Source of the DNA: Lichenicola sp964242425
GTDB lineage: Bacteria; Pseudomonadota; Alphaproteobacteria; Acetobacterales; Acetobacteraceae
Assembly: GCA_964242425.1 (NCBI GenBank)
Contig: CAXTCK010000186.1
Location: 1-6,774, forward strand
Length of the DNA: 6,774 nucleotides
Reading direction: 5' to 3'
Of the stretch, positions 1-6,269 are shown in pieces. The notes beneath the pieces are model-generated. The model saw only the letters and a program-made list of their open reading frames with translations. It made no database searches and was not told the origin of the DNA. Position numbers and translations under genes: made by a program. How positions within the stretch are numbered: position 1 is the stretch's first letter; each line of letters starts with the position of its first letter.

Positions 1-646
1 CGGGCCAGGCGCCGAAGATCGCGAACACCACCAGCGGCACCACCACGTTGTGGCCCAGCACGATCACGTTGCTGACCACCGTGCGCAGGACCTGCACCGT
101 GAACGGCATGCGCATGGAGCGTATGGTCTGCTCGGCGCCCAGGAAGCTGTTGCAGGCGTCGCTGCTCAGGCCGCCGATGCCGGCCTGCCACAGGATCAGG
201 GACACCGCCAGGAACGGCAGGTAGTCGCGCGGGTGCTGGTGGAACAGCAGGCTGTAGATCGCCCCCATGGAGGCGACCATCACGCCGCTCGACAGCGTCA
301 GCCAGATCGGGCCCAGCAGCGAGCCGCGATAGCGCAGCTTGATGTCGAGCCAGCCCAGCGAGAAGGCGAGGCGCCACAGCGCCAGGCCATCGCGCAGGTC
401 GTCGCGCGCCGCCTTGCCCCGCGTGGAACGGCCGGTGCGGGCATCGAGCAGGAGTTCGGGCGCCTGTTCCCGGGCCCGCGGCGTGCTGCCGGGTGCCAGC
501 GCCATCCGGTCGAGCGTCGCCGTTCCCGCGCGGGATCCACGCTCCGGCGCGGGCGGAAAGGCGTTCATCACCGGCGGCGTAGCCGATCCATCGCAGCCCG
601 GCAACTCGACCGGGGCGCCGGTCCGCCGGAACAAGGCGGGTTGCAT
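1..646 (-). CDS. ABC-2 type polysaccharide/O-antigen exporter permease (Wzm/KpsM-like), 3' end outside window
   Basis: Inner-membrane subunit that, with a partner ATPase, would export lipid-linked O-antigen, capsule or similar glycan to the periplasm. About 215 residues are visible and the frame is open to the window edge. The family hallmark just before the first membrane segment is clear: LGWLDIKLRYRGSLLGPIW, at about residues 97-115 counted from the ATG at 646. Hydrophobic segments follow (WLTLSSGVMVASMGAIYSLL, YLPFLAVSLILW), then the amphipathic IRSMRMPFTV and another membrane span (VVVPLVVFAIFG). ATG 646 is the first in-frame start after a stop. An in-frame GTG-ATG pair at 570-566 and an ATG at 505 are alternatives. 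None has a strong Shine-Dalgarno, and the family usually has a shorter N-terminus, so the start is uncertain. The glycan exported cannot be told from the sequence. The family call is secure. Confidence 0.85.
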   Translation of the reverse strand, partial: MQPALFRRTGAPVELPGCDGSATPPVMNAFPPAPERGSRAGTATLDRMALAPGSTPRAREQAPELLLDARTGRSTRGKAARDDLRDGLALWRLAFSLGWLDIKLRYRGSLLGPIWLTLSSGVMVASMGAIYSLLFHQHPRDYLPFLAVSLILWQAGIGGLSSDACNSFLGAEQTIRSMRMPFTVQVLRTVVSNVIVLGHNVVVPLVVFAIFGAWP

Positions 647-837
647 GGTTGTCGCCCGCCATGCGGTTGATGTTGCGGCAAAGGTGGATGCACGGTAATG
701 GCTCCATCAGGTTCGCGCAGGGTTGACGTGGATGCCGCCACGATCCTGCCGCAATCGCGCCGGATCGTCACGCAGCCTGGTGGCGGCATTGTGCAGGACT
801 CGCTGTCTGATCGTCCGGCCCAGGCCGGAACGCGGAG

Positions 838-2292
838 ATGATCGACCCGATGACGCCACCCGCCGATCGACCCGTCCCGAGCCAGGCTTCTTCCCCGAAG
901 CGCCCGCCGCTGCGGTTGCTCGGCTCGATTTTCCTGCTGCCGCTGCTCGCCGCCTGCGCCGGCACCCCCACGCGCCCGGACATCCCGGTGGCGCAGGAAG
1001 CGGCGCAGTATCGCGCCCACGCCCGCAGCTACTACGCCCCGCCGGGGCCGGCGGACGATCCGTGGGGGCCGTACATCCAGGAGGCGTCGAACAAGTTCGA
1101 CGTGCCCGACGCCTGGATCCGCGCCGTGATCGGCCGCGAATCGGGCGGGCAGCAGTTCCGCAACGGCACGCTCACCACGTCGCCGGTGGGCGCCATGGGG
1201 CTGATGCAGCTGATGGCGCCGACCTACGACGACCTGCGCACCCAGTACAGCCTCGGCGACGACGCGTTCGAGCCGCACGACAACATCATGGCCGGCACCG
1301 CCTATATCCGGCAGATGTACGAGATCTATGGCGCGCCGGGCTTCCTGGCCGCCTACAACACCGGACCCGGCCGCCTGGACGACTTCCTGACACGCAACCG
1401 GCCGCTGCCTCGGGAAACCCGCCAGTACGTCGCCATCATCGGCCCGCAGATCGCCGGCATCTGGCCGCGGAACCGGTCTCAGACCGACTTGCTGATCGCC
1501 AGCCGCACCGGCTCCGACGCCGCCTATCCGGCGGCGCAGAGCAGCGGCCAGACCCGTTCGGTGCAGATGGCCTGGACCAGCCGTCGTGACCTCGACCAGG
1601 CGCGCGATGCCGACCAGCCGGTGCAGGTGGCGGAAGCGCCGTCGTCGGGTGGCGGAACCGCGCCGTCCTATACCCGGGCGTGGAACAGCCTTCCCGCCGC
1701 CCGACCGATGGCGGCGGCACCGGCGGAACCCGCTTCCGCGCCGGCCACCGAGTCGGTGCGCGCAGCCTGGGCTTCCCGGAACGTGGCGCCACCCGCCGCC
1801 GAAGCGCCGCCGGCGGCGGTGGCCGAGGCGGCTCCCGAACAGGGCTGGACGCCCGCACCGACCGCCCTGCAGCAGGCGGTGGTGCCAGTGGCGCCCGCTC
1901 CGCAGCCGGCGTTCCGCGCGACGCGGCTGGCGGCGTCCGCCCCGTCCACACCAGCGCGGCGCCAGCGCTTCATGCTGATCCGGCCCGCGATGGCGGAGCC
2001 GGCGCCGCTGCTTCGCGACGCGGGGCGTGGCGGGATGCGCAACTGGTCGGTGCAGGTCGGCGCGTTCGGCACGGAGGCGCAGGCGAACCAGGCCGCCGGG
2101 GCGGCGCAGTCGCATGCGCCCAACCTGTTCCACGCCCGCGCCGAGGTCGCCGGCATCCGGCAGGGGCGCGGAGCACGGATCTACCGCGCCCGCCTGACCG
2201 GCCTGTCCCGCGGCGAAGCGCTGCAGGCCTGCGAGCGCCTGAGGGGCGGGCGGTCGGAATGCATGGTGGTGTCGCCCGATGCGCGCTCCTAG
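838..2292 (+). CDS. Lipoprotein lytic transglycosylase (SLT domain) with C-terminal SPOR domain
   Basis: Predicted outer-membrane-anchored murein hydrolase that cleaves the MurNAc-GlcNAc bond to form 1,6-anhydro ends. Residues 26-40 form a lipoprotein signal ending in LLAAC, with Cys40 as the acylation site. The SLT domain spans about 76-210. Catalytic Glu101 lies in RESGG, followed by GAMGLMQLM (118-126) and AAYNTGPGRL (171-180), all family motifs; Thr replaces the more usual Ala in YNAGPG. Residues 215-400 are a low-complexity Ala/Pro/Arg linker. Residues 402-480 (NWSVQVGAFGTEAQA onward) form a SPOR domain, a fold known to bind denuded septal glycan, which suggests action at the division site. 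GGAG directly abuts ATG 838, and ATG 850 (spacing 12 nt) is an alternative; both keep the lipobox. The 3' end overlaps the peroxiredoxin gene. SLT and SPOR assignments are firm; the division role is inferred. Confidence 0.93.
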   Translation: MIDPMTPPADRPVPSQASSPKRPPLRLLGSIFLLPLLAACAGTPTRPDIPVAQEAAQYRAHARSYYAPPGPADDPWGPYIQEASNKFDVPDAWIRAVIGRESGGQQFRNGTLTTSPVGAMGLMQLMAPTYDDLRTQYSLGDDAFEPHDNIMAGTAYIRQMYEIYGAPGFLAAYNTGPGRLDDFLTRNRPLPRETRQYVAIIGPQIAGIWPRNRSQTDLLIASRTGSDAAYPAAQSSGQTRSVQMAWTSRRDLDQARDADQPVQVAEAPSSGGGTAPSYTRAWNSLPAARPMAAAPAEPASAPATESVRAAWASRNVAPPAAEAPPAAVAEAAPEQGWTPAPTALQQAVVPVAPAPQPAFRATRLAASAPSTPARRQRFMLIRPAMAEPAPLLRDAGRGGMRNWSVQVGAFGTEAQANQAAGAAQSHAPNLFHARAEVAGIRQGRGARIYRARLTGLSRGEALQACERLRGGRSECMVVSPDARS

Positions 2293-2839
2293 CGCGGTCG
2301 CCGCCGGACTGGCGCTATCCGTCCTGGCCTCGGGCGGCGCGCAGGCGGCGTTGAAACCGGGTACCAGGGCGCCGGACTTCCATGCGCGGGCCACGCTGGG
2401 CGGCAAGGAGTTCGACGCGTCGCTCGCCGCGATGCTGCGCAAGGGGCCGGTGGTGGTGTACTTCTATCCCGCCGCCTTCACGTCAGGATGCACGGTGGAA
2501 GCGCACGACTTCGCCGACGCGATACCGAGCTTCGACAAGCTGGGCGCGCAGGTGCTCGGGGTGTCGGAGGACAAGATCGCGAAGCTGGACCGCTTCTCCG
2601 TCAGCGCGTGCCAGAGCCGCTTTCCGGTCGCATCCGATGCCGATGGCAGTATCGCCCAGGCCTACGATGCCACGCTGCCCATGGTGCACGGCTACGCCAA
2701 CCGGACCTCCTACGCGATTGCGCCCGACGGAACCGTTCTCGCTGCCTACAGCGCCATGGATCCGGACGGGCACGTGTCGCGCATGCTGGAAGCCGTGAAG
2801 CGTTGGGCCGGCACCGGCGCGCATCCGGGACCGGGCTGA
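2279..2839 (+). CDS. Exported AhpC/TSA-family peroxiredoxin (PrxQ/BCP-like)
   Basis: Thiol peroxidase expected to reduce hydrogen peroxide or organic hydroperoxides. The 186-residue product starts with a Sec-type signal peptide (about 1-23, ending GGAQA), so it should act in the periplasm. The thioredoxin-like fold shows the peroxidatic site PAAFTSGC, with Cys71 in the P-x3-T-x2-C pattern. Arg142 (YANRTSYAIAPDG) matches the conserved active-site Arg. There is no Cys five residues after Cys71, as found in classical E. coli BCP. The only other Cys, Cys111 in SVSACQSRF, is the likely resolving residue, resembling PrxQ variants with a more distant partner. The ATG lies inside the end of the transglycosylase gene (14-nt overlap, different frame), so the two are probably cotranscribed and translationally coupled. 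The reductant is unknown; no thioredoxin-like gene is present here. Confidence 0.9.
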   Translation: MRAPSAVAAGLALSVLASGGAQAALKPGTRAPDFHARATLGGKEFDASLAAMLRKGPVVVYFYPAAFTSGCTVEAHDFADAIPSFDKLGAQVLGVSEDKIAKLDRFSVSACQSRFPVASDADGSIAQAYDATLPMVHGYANRTSYAIAPDGTVLAAYSAMDPDGHVSRMLEAVKRWAGTGAHPGPG

Positions 2840-2853
2840 ACGACGCAGCCCGG
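2831..2853. terminator. Hairpin between convergent genes, possible bidirectional terminator
   Basis: CCGGGCT and AGCCCGG form a perfect 7-bp stem around a 9-nt loop, overlapping the peroxiredoxin stop codon and lying just past the end of the convergent small ORF. No T-tract follows on either strand, so it is at best a weak or factor-assisted terminator. The placement supports the role more than the sequence does. Confidence 0.4.
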
Positions 2854-2865
2854 GCCGGCGCCGGT

Positions 2866-3072
2866 TCAGTTGCTGAGGGGCGGGCGCGGATACGCCTTCC
2901 CGCGACCGGATTCGGGGGAGGCGGTGGTGCCCTCGGGACAGCGCGGAACGATGGGTCGCACGCGCACCTTCTGCGTGGCACGCAACGGACGATAAGCTTC
3001 CGTGGCAGCGCTTTCGCCGAACTGACCGTGGTTGCCGGGCAGCTTGGCCTTGCCTCGATCCGCGATGTGCAT
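2866..3072 (-). CDS. Small hypothetical protein, 68 residues, function unknown
   Basis: I do not recognise this protein. It is basic and rich in Pro, Arg, Gly and Ala, with a single Cys (VPRCPEG), no signal peptide and no membrane segment. It begins MHIADRGKAK and ends RPPLSN. Evidence that it is a gene: GGAG lies 6 nt before the ATG, about three quarters of its codons end in G or C, as expected for real genes here, and it fills an otherwise empty stretch. It is convergent with the peroxiredoxin gene, with a hairpin between them, and lies downstream of the entericidin-like gene on the same strand, separated from it by another hairpin. High GC makes chance ORFs of this length common, so it remains moderately supported. 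Confidence 0.45.
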   Translation of the reverse strand: MHIADRGKAKLPGNHGQFGESAATEAYRPLRATQKVRVRPIVPRCPEGTTASPESGRGKAYPRPPLSN

Positions 3073-3185
3073 CGATAGCTCCAGGACTTCGGTTTACCCC
3101 CACGCCTTGAACGGGTGGCGACGCAATCCGTTGCCTGGCTACGACATCAACATCCGTGGACCGGGAACTCCTGCAGGGTCGAGCG

Positions 3186-3208
3186 GGCCGGGCGCATCGG
3201 TCCCGGCC
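3186..3208 (-). terminator. Hairpin downstream of the entericidin-like gene
   Basis: GGCCGGG and CCCGGCC form a perfect 7-bp stem with a 9-nt loop, starting about 14 nt after the TAG stop of the entericidin-like gene on the minus strand. No T-run follows, so it may act as an mRNA 3' stabiliser or a non-canonical terminator. Confidence 0.4.
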
Positions 3209-3221
3209 AGCCCGAGTCGTA

Positions 3222-3410
3222 CTAGTGGTTGGCGAGCCCGGTGTTGCCGGTAACGGCCTGCTGGGTCGCCGTGGCACCGTTCGACACGTCGTGGCCCAGC
3301 GCGCTGGCGTCCTGGCCGGCGCCGCTCAGGGTGTTGCAGGCAGACAACCCGACGGTGGCGCCGACGAGCAGCCCGACGGTGAGGAACATGCGGCAGGTGT
3401 TGGACAACAT
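3222..3410 (-). CDS. Entericidin A/B-family small lipoprotein
   Basis: A 62-residue predicted lipoprotein. The N-terminus (MLSNTCRMFLTVGLLVGATV) is a lipoprotein signal peptide ending in the lipobox LSAC with Cys25. The mature part begins CNTLSGAGQDASALGHDVSN, matching the entericidin pattern C-N-T-x-x-G-x-G-x-D followed by a short Ala/Gly/Asp/Thr-rich tail. Entericidins are stress-induced envelope lipoproteins, described in enterics as a toxin/antidote pair linked to stationary-phase lysis. A lone copy like this is common in Proteobacteria and its role is unclear. ATG 3410 is chosen because GGAG lies 9 nt upstream and the signal peptide starts there. The frame is open further upstream to an ATG at 3563, but that would put an Arg-rich extension before the signal. 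The internal Met8 is an alternative. It is divergent from the iron transport operon. Confidence 0.8.
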   Translation of the reverse strand: MLSNTCRMFLTVGLLVGATVGLSACNTLSGAGQDASALGHDVSNGATATQQAVTGNTGLANH

Positions 3411-3436
3411 CTTCTTCGTCTCCAGGTTGACGTCGA

Positions 3437-3461
3437 AACAACGGAGCTGGTCCCAGGTTCC
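3437..3461 (-). promoter_or_regulatory. Possible EcfG-type stress promoter for the entericidin-like gene
   Basis: On the minus strand GGAAC (3461-3457) is followed after 17 nt by GTT (3439-3437). This fits the alphaproteobacterial general-stress sigma EcfG pattern GGAAC-N16/17-(C)GTT, except that T precedes GTT instead of C. It would give an untranslated leader of about 20 nt carrying the GGAG ribosome binding site. The sequence match is seen; sigma usage is inferred. Confidence 0.35.
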
Positions 3462-3485
3462 GACCCTGTGCCGGTTCTGCCGCGT

Positions 3486-3505
3486 CCGTTGCATTCTGGC
3501 AACGG
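3486..3505. promoter_or_regulatory. Perfect inverted repeat, candidate operator between divergent genes
   Basis: CCGTTGC-ATTCTG-GCAACGG has perfect 7-bp arms and a 6-bp AT-containing centre in a GC-rich region. It sits between the putative promoter of the entericidin-like gene and that of the iron operon, about 18 bp upstream of the latter's -35 element. Its spacing suits a dimeric regulator. It does not clearly match the classical Fur, Irr or RirA boxes I know, so the binding protein is unknown. Confidence 0.4.
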
Positions 3506-3523
3506 CTGCGCCCGCAGCCCGGT

Positions 3524-3553
3524 TTGACGGCGGCACGACGGGCAAGTTAAGAA
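3524..3553 (+). promoter_or_regulatory. Putative sigma-70 type promoter of the iron transport operon
   Basis: TTGACG (3524-3529) matches the -35 consensus at five of six positions. A degenerate -10, TAAGAA (3548-3553), follows after 18 bp; TTAAGA one base earlier gives 17 bp. This TTAAGAA stretch is a local AT-rich spot. The predicted start is near 3560, leaving a short leader with GGAG at 3570-3573. Confidence 0.4.
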
Positions 3554-3583
3554 CTGCTCGCAATCAGATGGAGATCCCGGCTC

Positions 3584-4600
3584 ATGCGCGTGCTGACCAC
3601 CACCATCCTGTCCGGCTGCCTGCTGTTCGGCGGCCCGGGGATGGTCGCGCCGAGCCTGGCGGCCGGAACGGAAACCCTCACGCTTTATTGCGCCCAGCAC
3701 CGCCAGATGGTCGACCAGCTGACGACCGCGTTCACCAGGCAGACCGGCATCGTCGTGCGCACCCGCTATGGCGAGGCCCCGGAGATCGCCAGCCAGATCG
3801 TGCAGGAAGGCGCTGCGTCGCCGGCCGACGTTTACTTCACCGAGAACTCGCCGGAACTGGTGCTTCTGGACGAGAAGGGGCTGCTGGCTCCGGTGGACAA
3901 GAGCACGCTGGCCGAGGTTCCGGCGCGCGACAGCGCCGCCACGGGGGACTGGCTCGGCGTGCTGGCACGCGAGAACGTGCTCGCCTTCAACCCCCGCATG
4001 ATCGCGGAGAACAAGCTGCCTCCGTCGCTGCTCGACCTGGCGCGGCCGGAACGGAAGGGGAAGCTGGCGATCGCGCCGGCGGATGCCGACTTCCTGCCCT
4101 TGGTGGAGGCTGTGGCCAAGCTGAAGGGCCGCGACACCGCGTTGGCCTGGCTCAAGGCGATCAAGGCGAACGCGCAGGTGTTCGACGACGACGAGGGCGT
4201 GGTGGCGGCGGTGGATCGCGGCGCCGCCGCCGTCGGCATCATCAACAACTACTACTGGGCGCGGCTGCACGGGGAGAAAGGCGACGCCACGGTGAGCCGG
4301 ATCCACCACTTCGCCGGCGGCGATGTCGGCGGGCTGGTCAACGTGTCCGGGGCCGCGGTGCTGAAGTCGTCCAGGCACCAGGCGGCGGCGCAGCGGTTCC
4401 TGGCCTTCCTGGTCAGCACCCCGGTGCAGACCACCCTGGCGGCGGAGAACGTCGACTTCGAATACCCGTTGGCGCGCGGAGTGAAGGCAAACCCGCTGCT
4501 CAAGCCGTTCGACCAGCTCGATCCCCCCGCAATCGCGCCCAAGGAGCTGGGCGACGACCAGGACGCGGCGAAGCTGCTCCGGGAAGCAGGGCTGCTCTGA
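3584..4600 (+). CDS. fbpA: Ferric iron ABC transporter periplasmic binding protein
   Basis: Captures ferric iron in the periplasm and delivers it to the permease encoded next. The 338-residue product has a Sec signal peptide (about 1-27, ending PSLAA) and the class II binding-protein fold of the FbpA/FutA/SfuA family. Iron ligands expected from neisserial FbpA align by eye: His39 in LYCAQH, Glu87 in ADVYFTEN, and the adjacent Tyr223-Tyr224 in NNYYWARL. FNPRMI (135-140), GKLAIAPADADF (159-170) and GGLVNVSGAAVLKSSRHQ (249-266) are further family blocks. GGAG at 3570-3573 lies 10 nt before the ATG. Length is normal. The ligand set argues for iron rather than thiamine, phosphonate or polyamine, which related importers carry. 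It is the first gene of an fbpABC-type operon. Confidence 0.93.
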   Translation: MRVLTTTILSGCLLFGGPGMVAPSLAAGTETLTLYCAQHRQMVDQLTTAFTRQTGIVVRTRYGEAPEIASQIVQEGAASPADVYFTENSPELVLLDEKGLLAPVDKSTLAEVPARDSAATGDWLGVLARENVLAFNPRMIAENKLPPSLLDLARPERKGKLAIAPADADFLPLVEAVAKLKGRDTALAWLKAIKANAQVFDDDEGVVAAVDRGAAAVGIINNYYWARLHGEKGDATVSRIHHFAGGDVGGLVNVSGAAVLKSSRHQAAAQRFLAFLVSTPVQTTLAAENVDFEYPLARGVKANPLLKPFDQLDPPAIAPKELGDDQDAAKLLREAGLL

Positions 4601-4607
4601 GCACGTT

Positions 4608-4683
4608 GCGCGAACCTGGGCGCGAACCTGGGCGCGAACCTGGGCGCCAGCCCGGCCGACAGCCCGGCCGACAGCCTGGCCAC
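4608..4683 (+). repeat. Two abutting 12-bp tandem repeats in the fbpA-fbpB spacer
   Basis: GCGCGAACCTGG occurs three times exactly (4608-4643). After a partial unit comes CAGCCCGGCCGA twice (4648-4671) and a third diverged copy (4672-4683). Read in the frame containing TTG 4606, both sets share one 12-nt period and give GREP x3 then GRQP x3, with synonymous differences (GGG/GGC, CGC/CGA, CCT/CCC). That frame closes with TGA at 4696-4698, overlapping the permease ATG. The repeat is certain; coding significance is not. Confidence 0.9.
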
Positions 4684-4724
4684 CGGGCCGGCCGATGAGG
4701 GCACGGCGCCGGCCGGTCCCGGTG
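4681..4724 (+). promoter_or_regulatory. GC-rich RNA hairpin enclosing the permease start codon
   Basis: CACCGGGCCGGCC (4681-4693) can pair with GGCCGG (4711-4716) and CCCGGTG (4718-4724) to form a 13-bp stem with one bulged T (4717). The 17-nt loop holds the permease ATG (4695-4697). Any ribosome binding site would be inside the 5' arm, so the structure could restrain permease translation unless opened. Base pairing is read from the sequence; no folding energy was computed. Confidence 0.45.
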
Positions 4725-6269
4725 CCGCTGCTTCTGGCCGCCGGCGTGGCGTCGACGCTGGTGCTTCTGCCCCTGGCGCTCACGGTGGGGCAGGCCTGCG
4801 CGGTGCCGCTGGCGGAAGCGCTGGCGCTGCTGTGGCGGCCCCTGGTGGGCCAACTGCTGGTCAACACGGTCGGGCTGGTGGCGGCGGCGGCCGTCGTCGC
4901 GGCGGTCGTCGGCGTATCGTGCGCATGGCTGGTGGAGCGGACCGACCTGCCCGGCCGGCGCGTGTTCGCGGTGCTGGCGGCGGTGCCGCTGGCGATCCCG
5001 CCCTTCATCACCTCCTATGCCTGGGTTTCGCTCAGCAACGCCTTGCAGGACTTCGCCGGCGCGCTGCTGGTGGTGGGCTCGGCCTACATGCCCCTGGTGT
5101 ATCTCCCGGTGGCGGCCGCCTTGCGCGGCATGGACCCGGCGATGGAGGAAACCGGGCGGGTGCTGGGGCTGTCGCCGTGGCGCTGCTTCGTGCGGCTGGT
5201 GCTGCCGCAGCTCAGGCCGGCGCTGCTGGGCGGCATGCTGCTGGTGTCGCTGAACGTGCTGGTGGAGTTCGGCGCCTTCGCGCTGCTGCGCTACCGCACC
5301 TTCACCACCGAGCTTTATGCGCAGTACCGCACCGGGCTGGCAGGGCCGGACGCGTCGCTGCTGGCGACCGTGCTGGTGGCGCTGTGCCTGTCCTGCCTGG
5401 CGCTCGAACTGAAGGTGCGCGGCCGGCAGGGCGGCGCGTCGCTGCACCGCGGCGCCAGGCGTCGGCCTGCGCGCTACCGTCTCGGGATCGCCACCGTGCC
5501 GGCGCTGTTGTTCTGCTGCGCGCTGGTGGCGACCACGCTGTTGGTGCCGCTCGGCACGCTCGTGTTCTGGCTGTTCCGGCACAACAGCGCCGCGACCACG
5601 GCGGTGGGCGTGTCGTGGCCGCTGCTGTGGCAGGCGACCGCCGGCTCCTTGTCGCTGGCGCTGGGGGGCGCGGCGACGACCCTGCTGCTGGCGCTGCCGC
5701 TCGGCTTCCTGGCGGTGCGCCATCCCGGCCGCATCGCCACGCTGCTGGAGCGGAGCGCCTATCTGGGCCAGGGCGTGCCCGGGATCGTGGTGGCACTGGC
5801 GCTGGTCACCCTGGCGATCCGGCTGCTGCAGCCGCTGTATCAGAGCGCGCCGCTGCTGATCGTCGCCTACGCCATCCTGTTCCTGCCGCTGGCGCTGGTC
5901 AGCGTGCGCGCCGCCTTCGCCCAGGCGCAGCTGCGGCTGGAGGAGGCGGGCAGGGTGCTGGGGCTCGGGCCGCTCGCGGTGGCGCGCCGGGTGGTGCTGC
6001 CGCTGGCCGCTCCCGGCCTGGGTGCGGCGGCGGCGCTGGTGTTCGTGGCGGTGGTGACCGAGCTGACCACCACCCTGCTGCTGGCGCCGATCGGCACCGA
6101 AACCCTGGCGACGGAAGTCTGGTCCGACACCACCACCCTGGCCTTCGCCGCCGCCGCACCCTACGCCGCGGTCATGGTGCTGTTGTCGCTCGGCTCGACC
6201 TGGATCCTGGCGCGCCGGTTCGGCCGTGCCGATCCGCGCCTGGCCGTGGCCGGACCGGGTGCCGCGTGA
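4695..6269 (+). CDS. fbpB: Ferric iron ABC transporter permease, fused two-domain
   Basis: Inner-membrane channel of the iron importer, pairing with the fbpA product outside and the ATPase inside. The 524-residue protein is two MetI-like permease halves in tandem, as usual for FbpB/SfuB. Each half carries an EAA loop for ATPase docking: EETGRVLGLSPWRCFVRLVL (151-170) and EEAGRVLGLGPLAVARRVVL (416-435). About twelve hydrophobic segments are visible, for example around 10-33, 55-78, 122-145, 175-197, 220-237, 265-292, 308-340, 360-378, 385-405, 438-465 and 483-506. A basic linker (239-262) joins the halves. The ATG has no clear Shine-Dalgarno and lies in the loop of a hairpin, after a 94-nt repeat-bearing spacer. 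The stop codon overlaps the GTG start of the ATPase gene. Family assignment is firm; iron specificity rests mainly on the binding protein. Confidence 0.93.
   Translation: MRARRRPVPVPLLLAAGVASTLVLLPLALTVGQACAVPLAEALALLWRPLVGQLLVNTVGLVAAAAVVAAVVGVSCAWLVERTDLPGRRVFAVLAAVPLAIPPFITSYAWVSLSNALQDFAGALLVVGSAYMPLVYLPVAAALRGMDPAMEETGRVLGLSPWRCFVRLVLPQLRPALLGGMLLVSLNVLVEFGAFALLRYRTFTTELYAQYRTGLAGPDASLLATVLVALCLSCLALELKVRGRQGGASLHRGARRRPARYRLGIATVPALLFCCALVATTLLVPLGTLVFWLFRHNSAATTAVGVSWPLLWQATAGSLSLALGGAATTLLLALPLGFLAVRHPGRIATLLERSAYLGQGVPGIVVALALVTLAIRLLQPLYQSAPLLIVAYAILFLPLALVSVRAAFAQAQLRLEEAGRVLGLGPLAVARRVVLPLAAPGLGAAAALVFVAVVTELTTTLLLAPIGTETLATEVWSDTTTLAFAAAAPYAAVMVLLSLGSTWILARRFGRADPRLAVAGPGAA

Noticed and set aside
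723..745. TTGACG upstream of the transglycosylase gene as a -35 element
   Set aside because: No acceptable -10 hexamer lies 16-18 bp downstream (CTGCCG-like sequence), so I do not call a promoter.
568..2442. Very long open frame on the minus strand opposite the transglycosylase and peroxiredoxin genes
   Set aside because: It is a GC-rich antisense shadow: Arg/Ala/Gly-rich, no recognisable domain, and opposite two genes with clear family motifs.
3411..3583. Classical Fur box upstream of the iron operon
   Set aside because: No stretch resembling the 19-bp GATAATGATAATCATTATC consensus is present. Only the unrelated inverted repeat at 3486-3505 stands out.
4608..4683. Tandem repeats considered as a CRISPR array or a replication iteron
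   Set aside because: The units are 12 bp with no unique spacers, and there are no cas or replication initiator genes nearby.
3229..4698. Long + strand frame running across the entericidin-like gene and fbpA in a different register
   Set aside because: Most of it is an overlap shadow of real genes. Only its last 30 codons, in the repeat spacer, are of interest and are reported separately.
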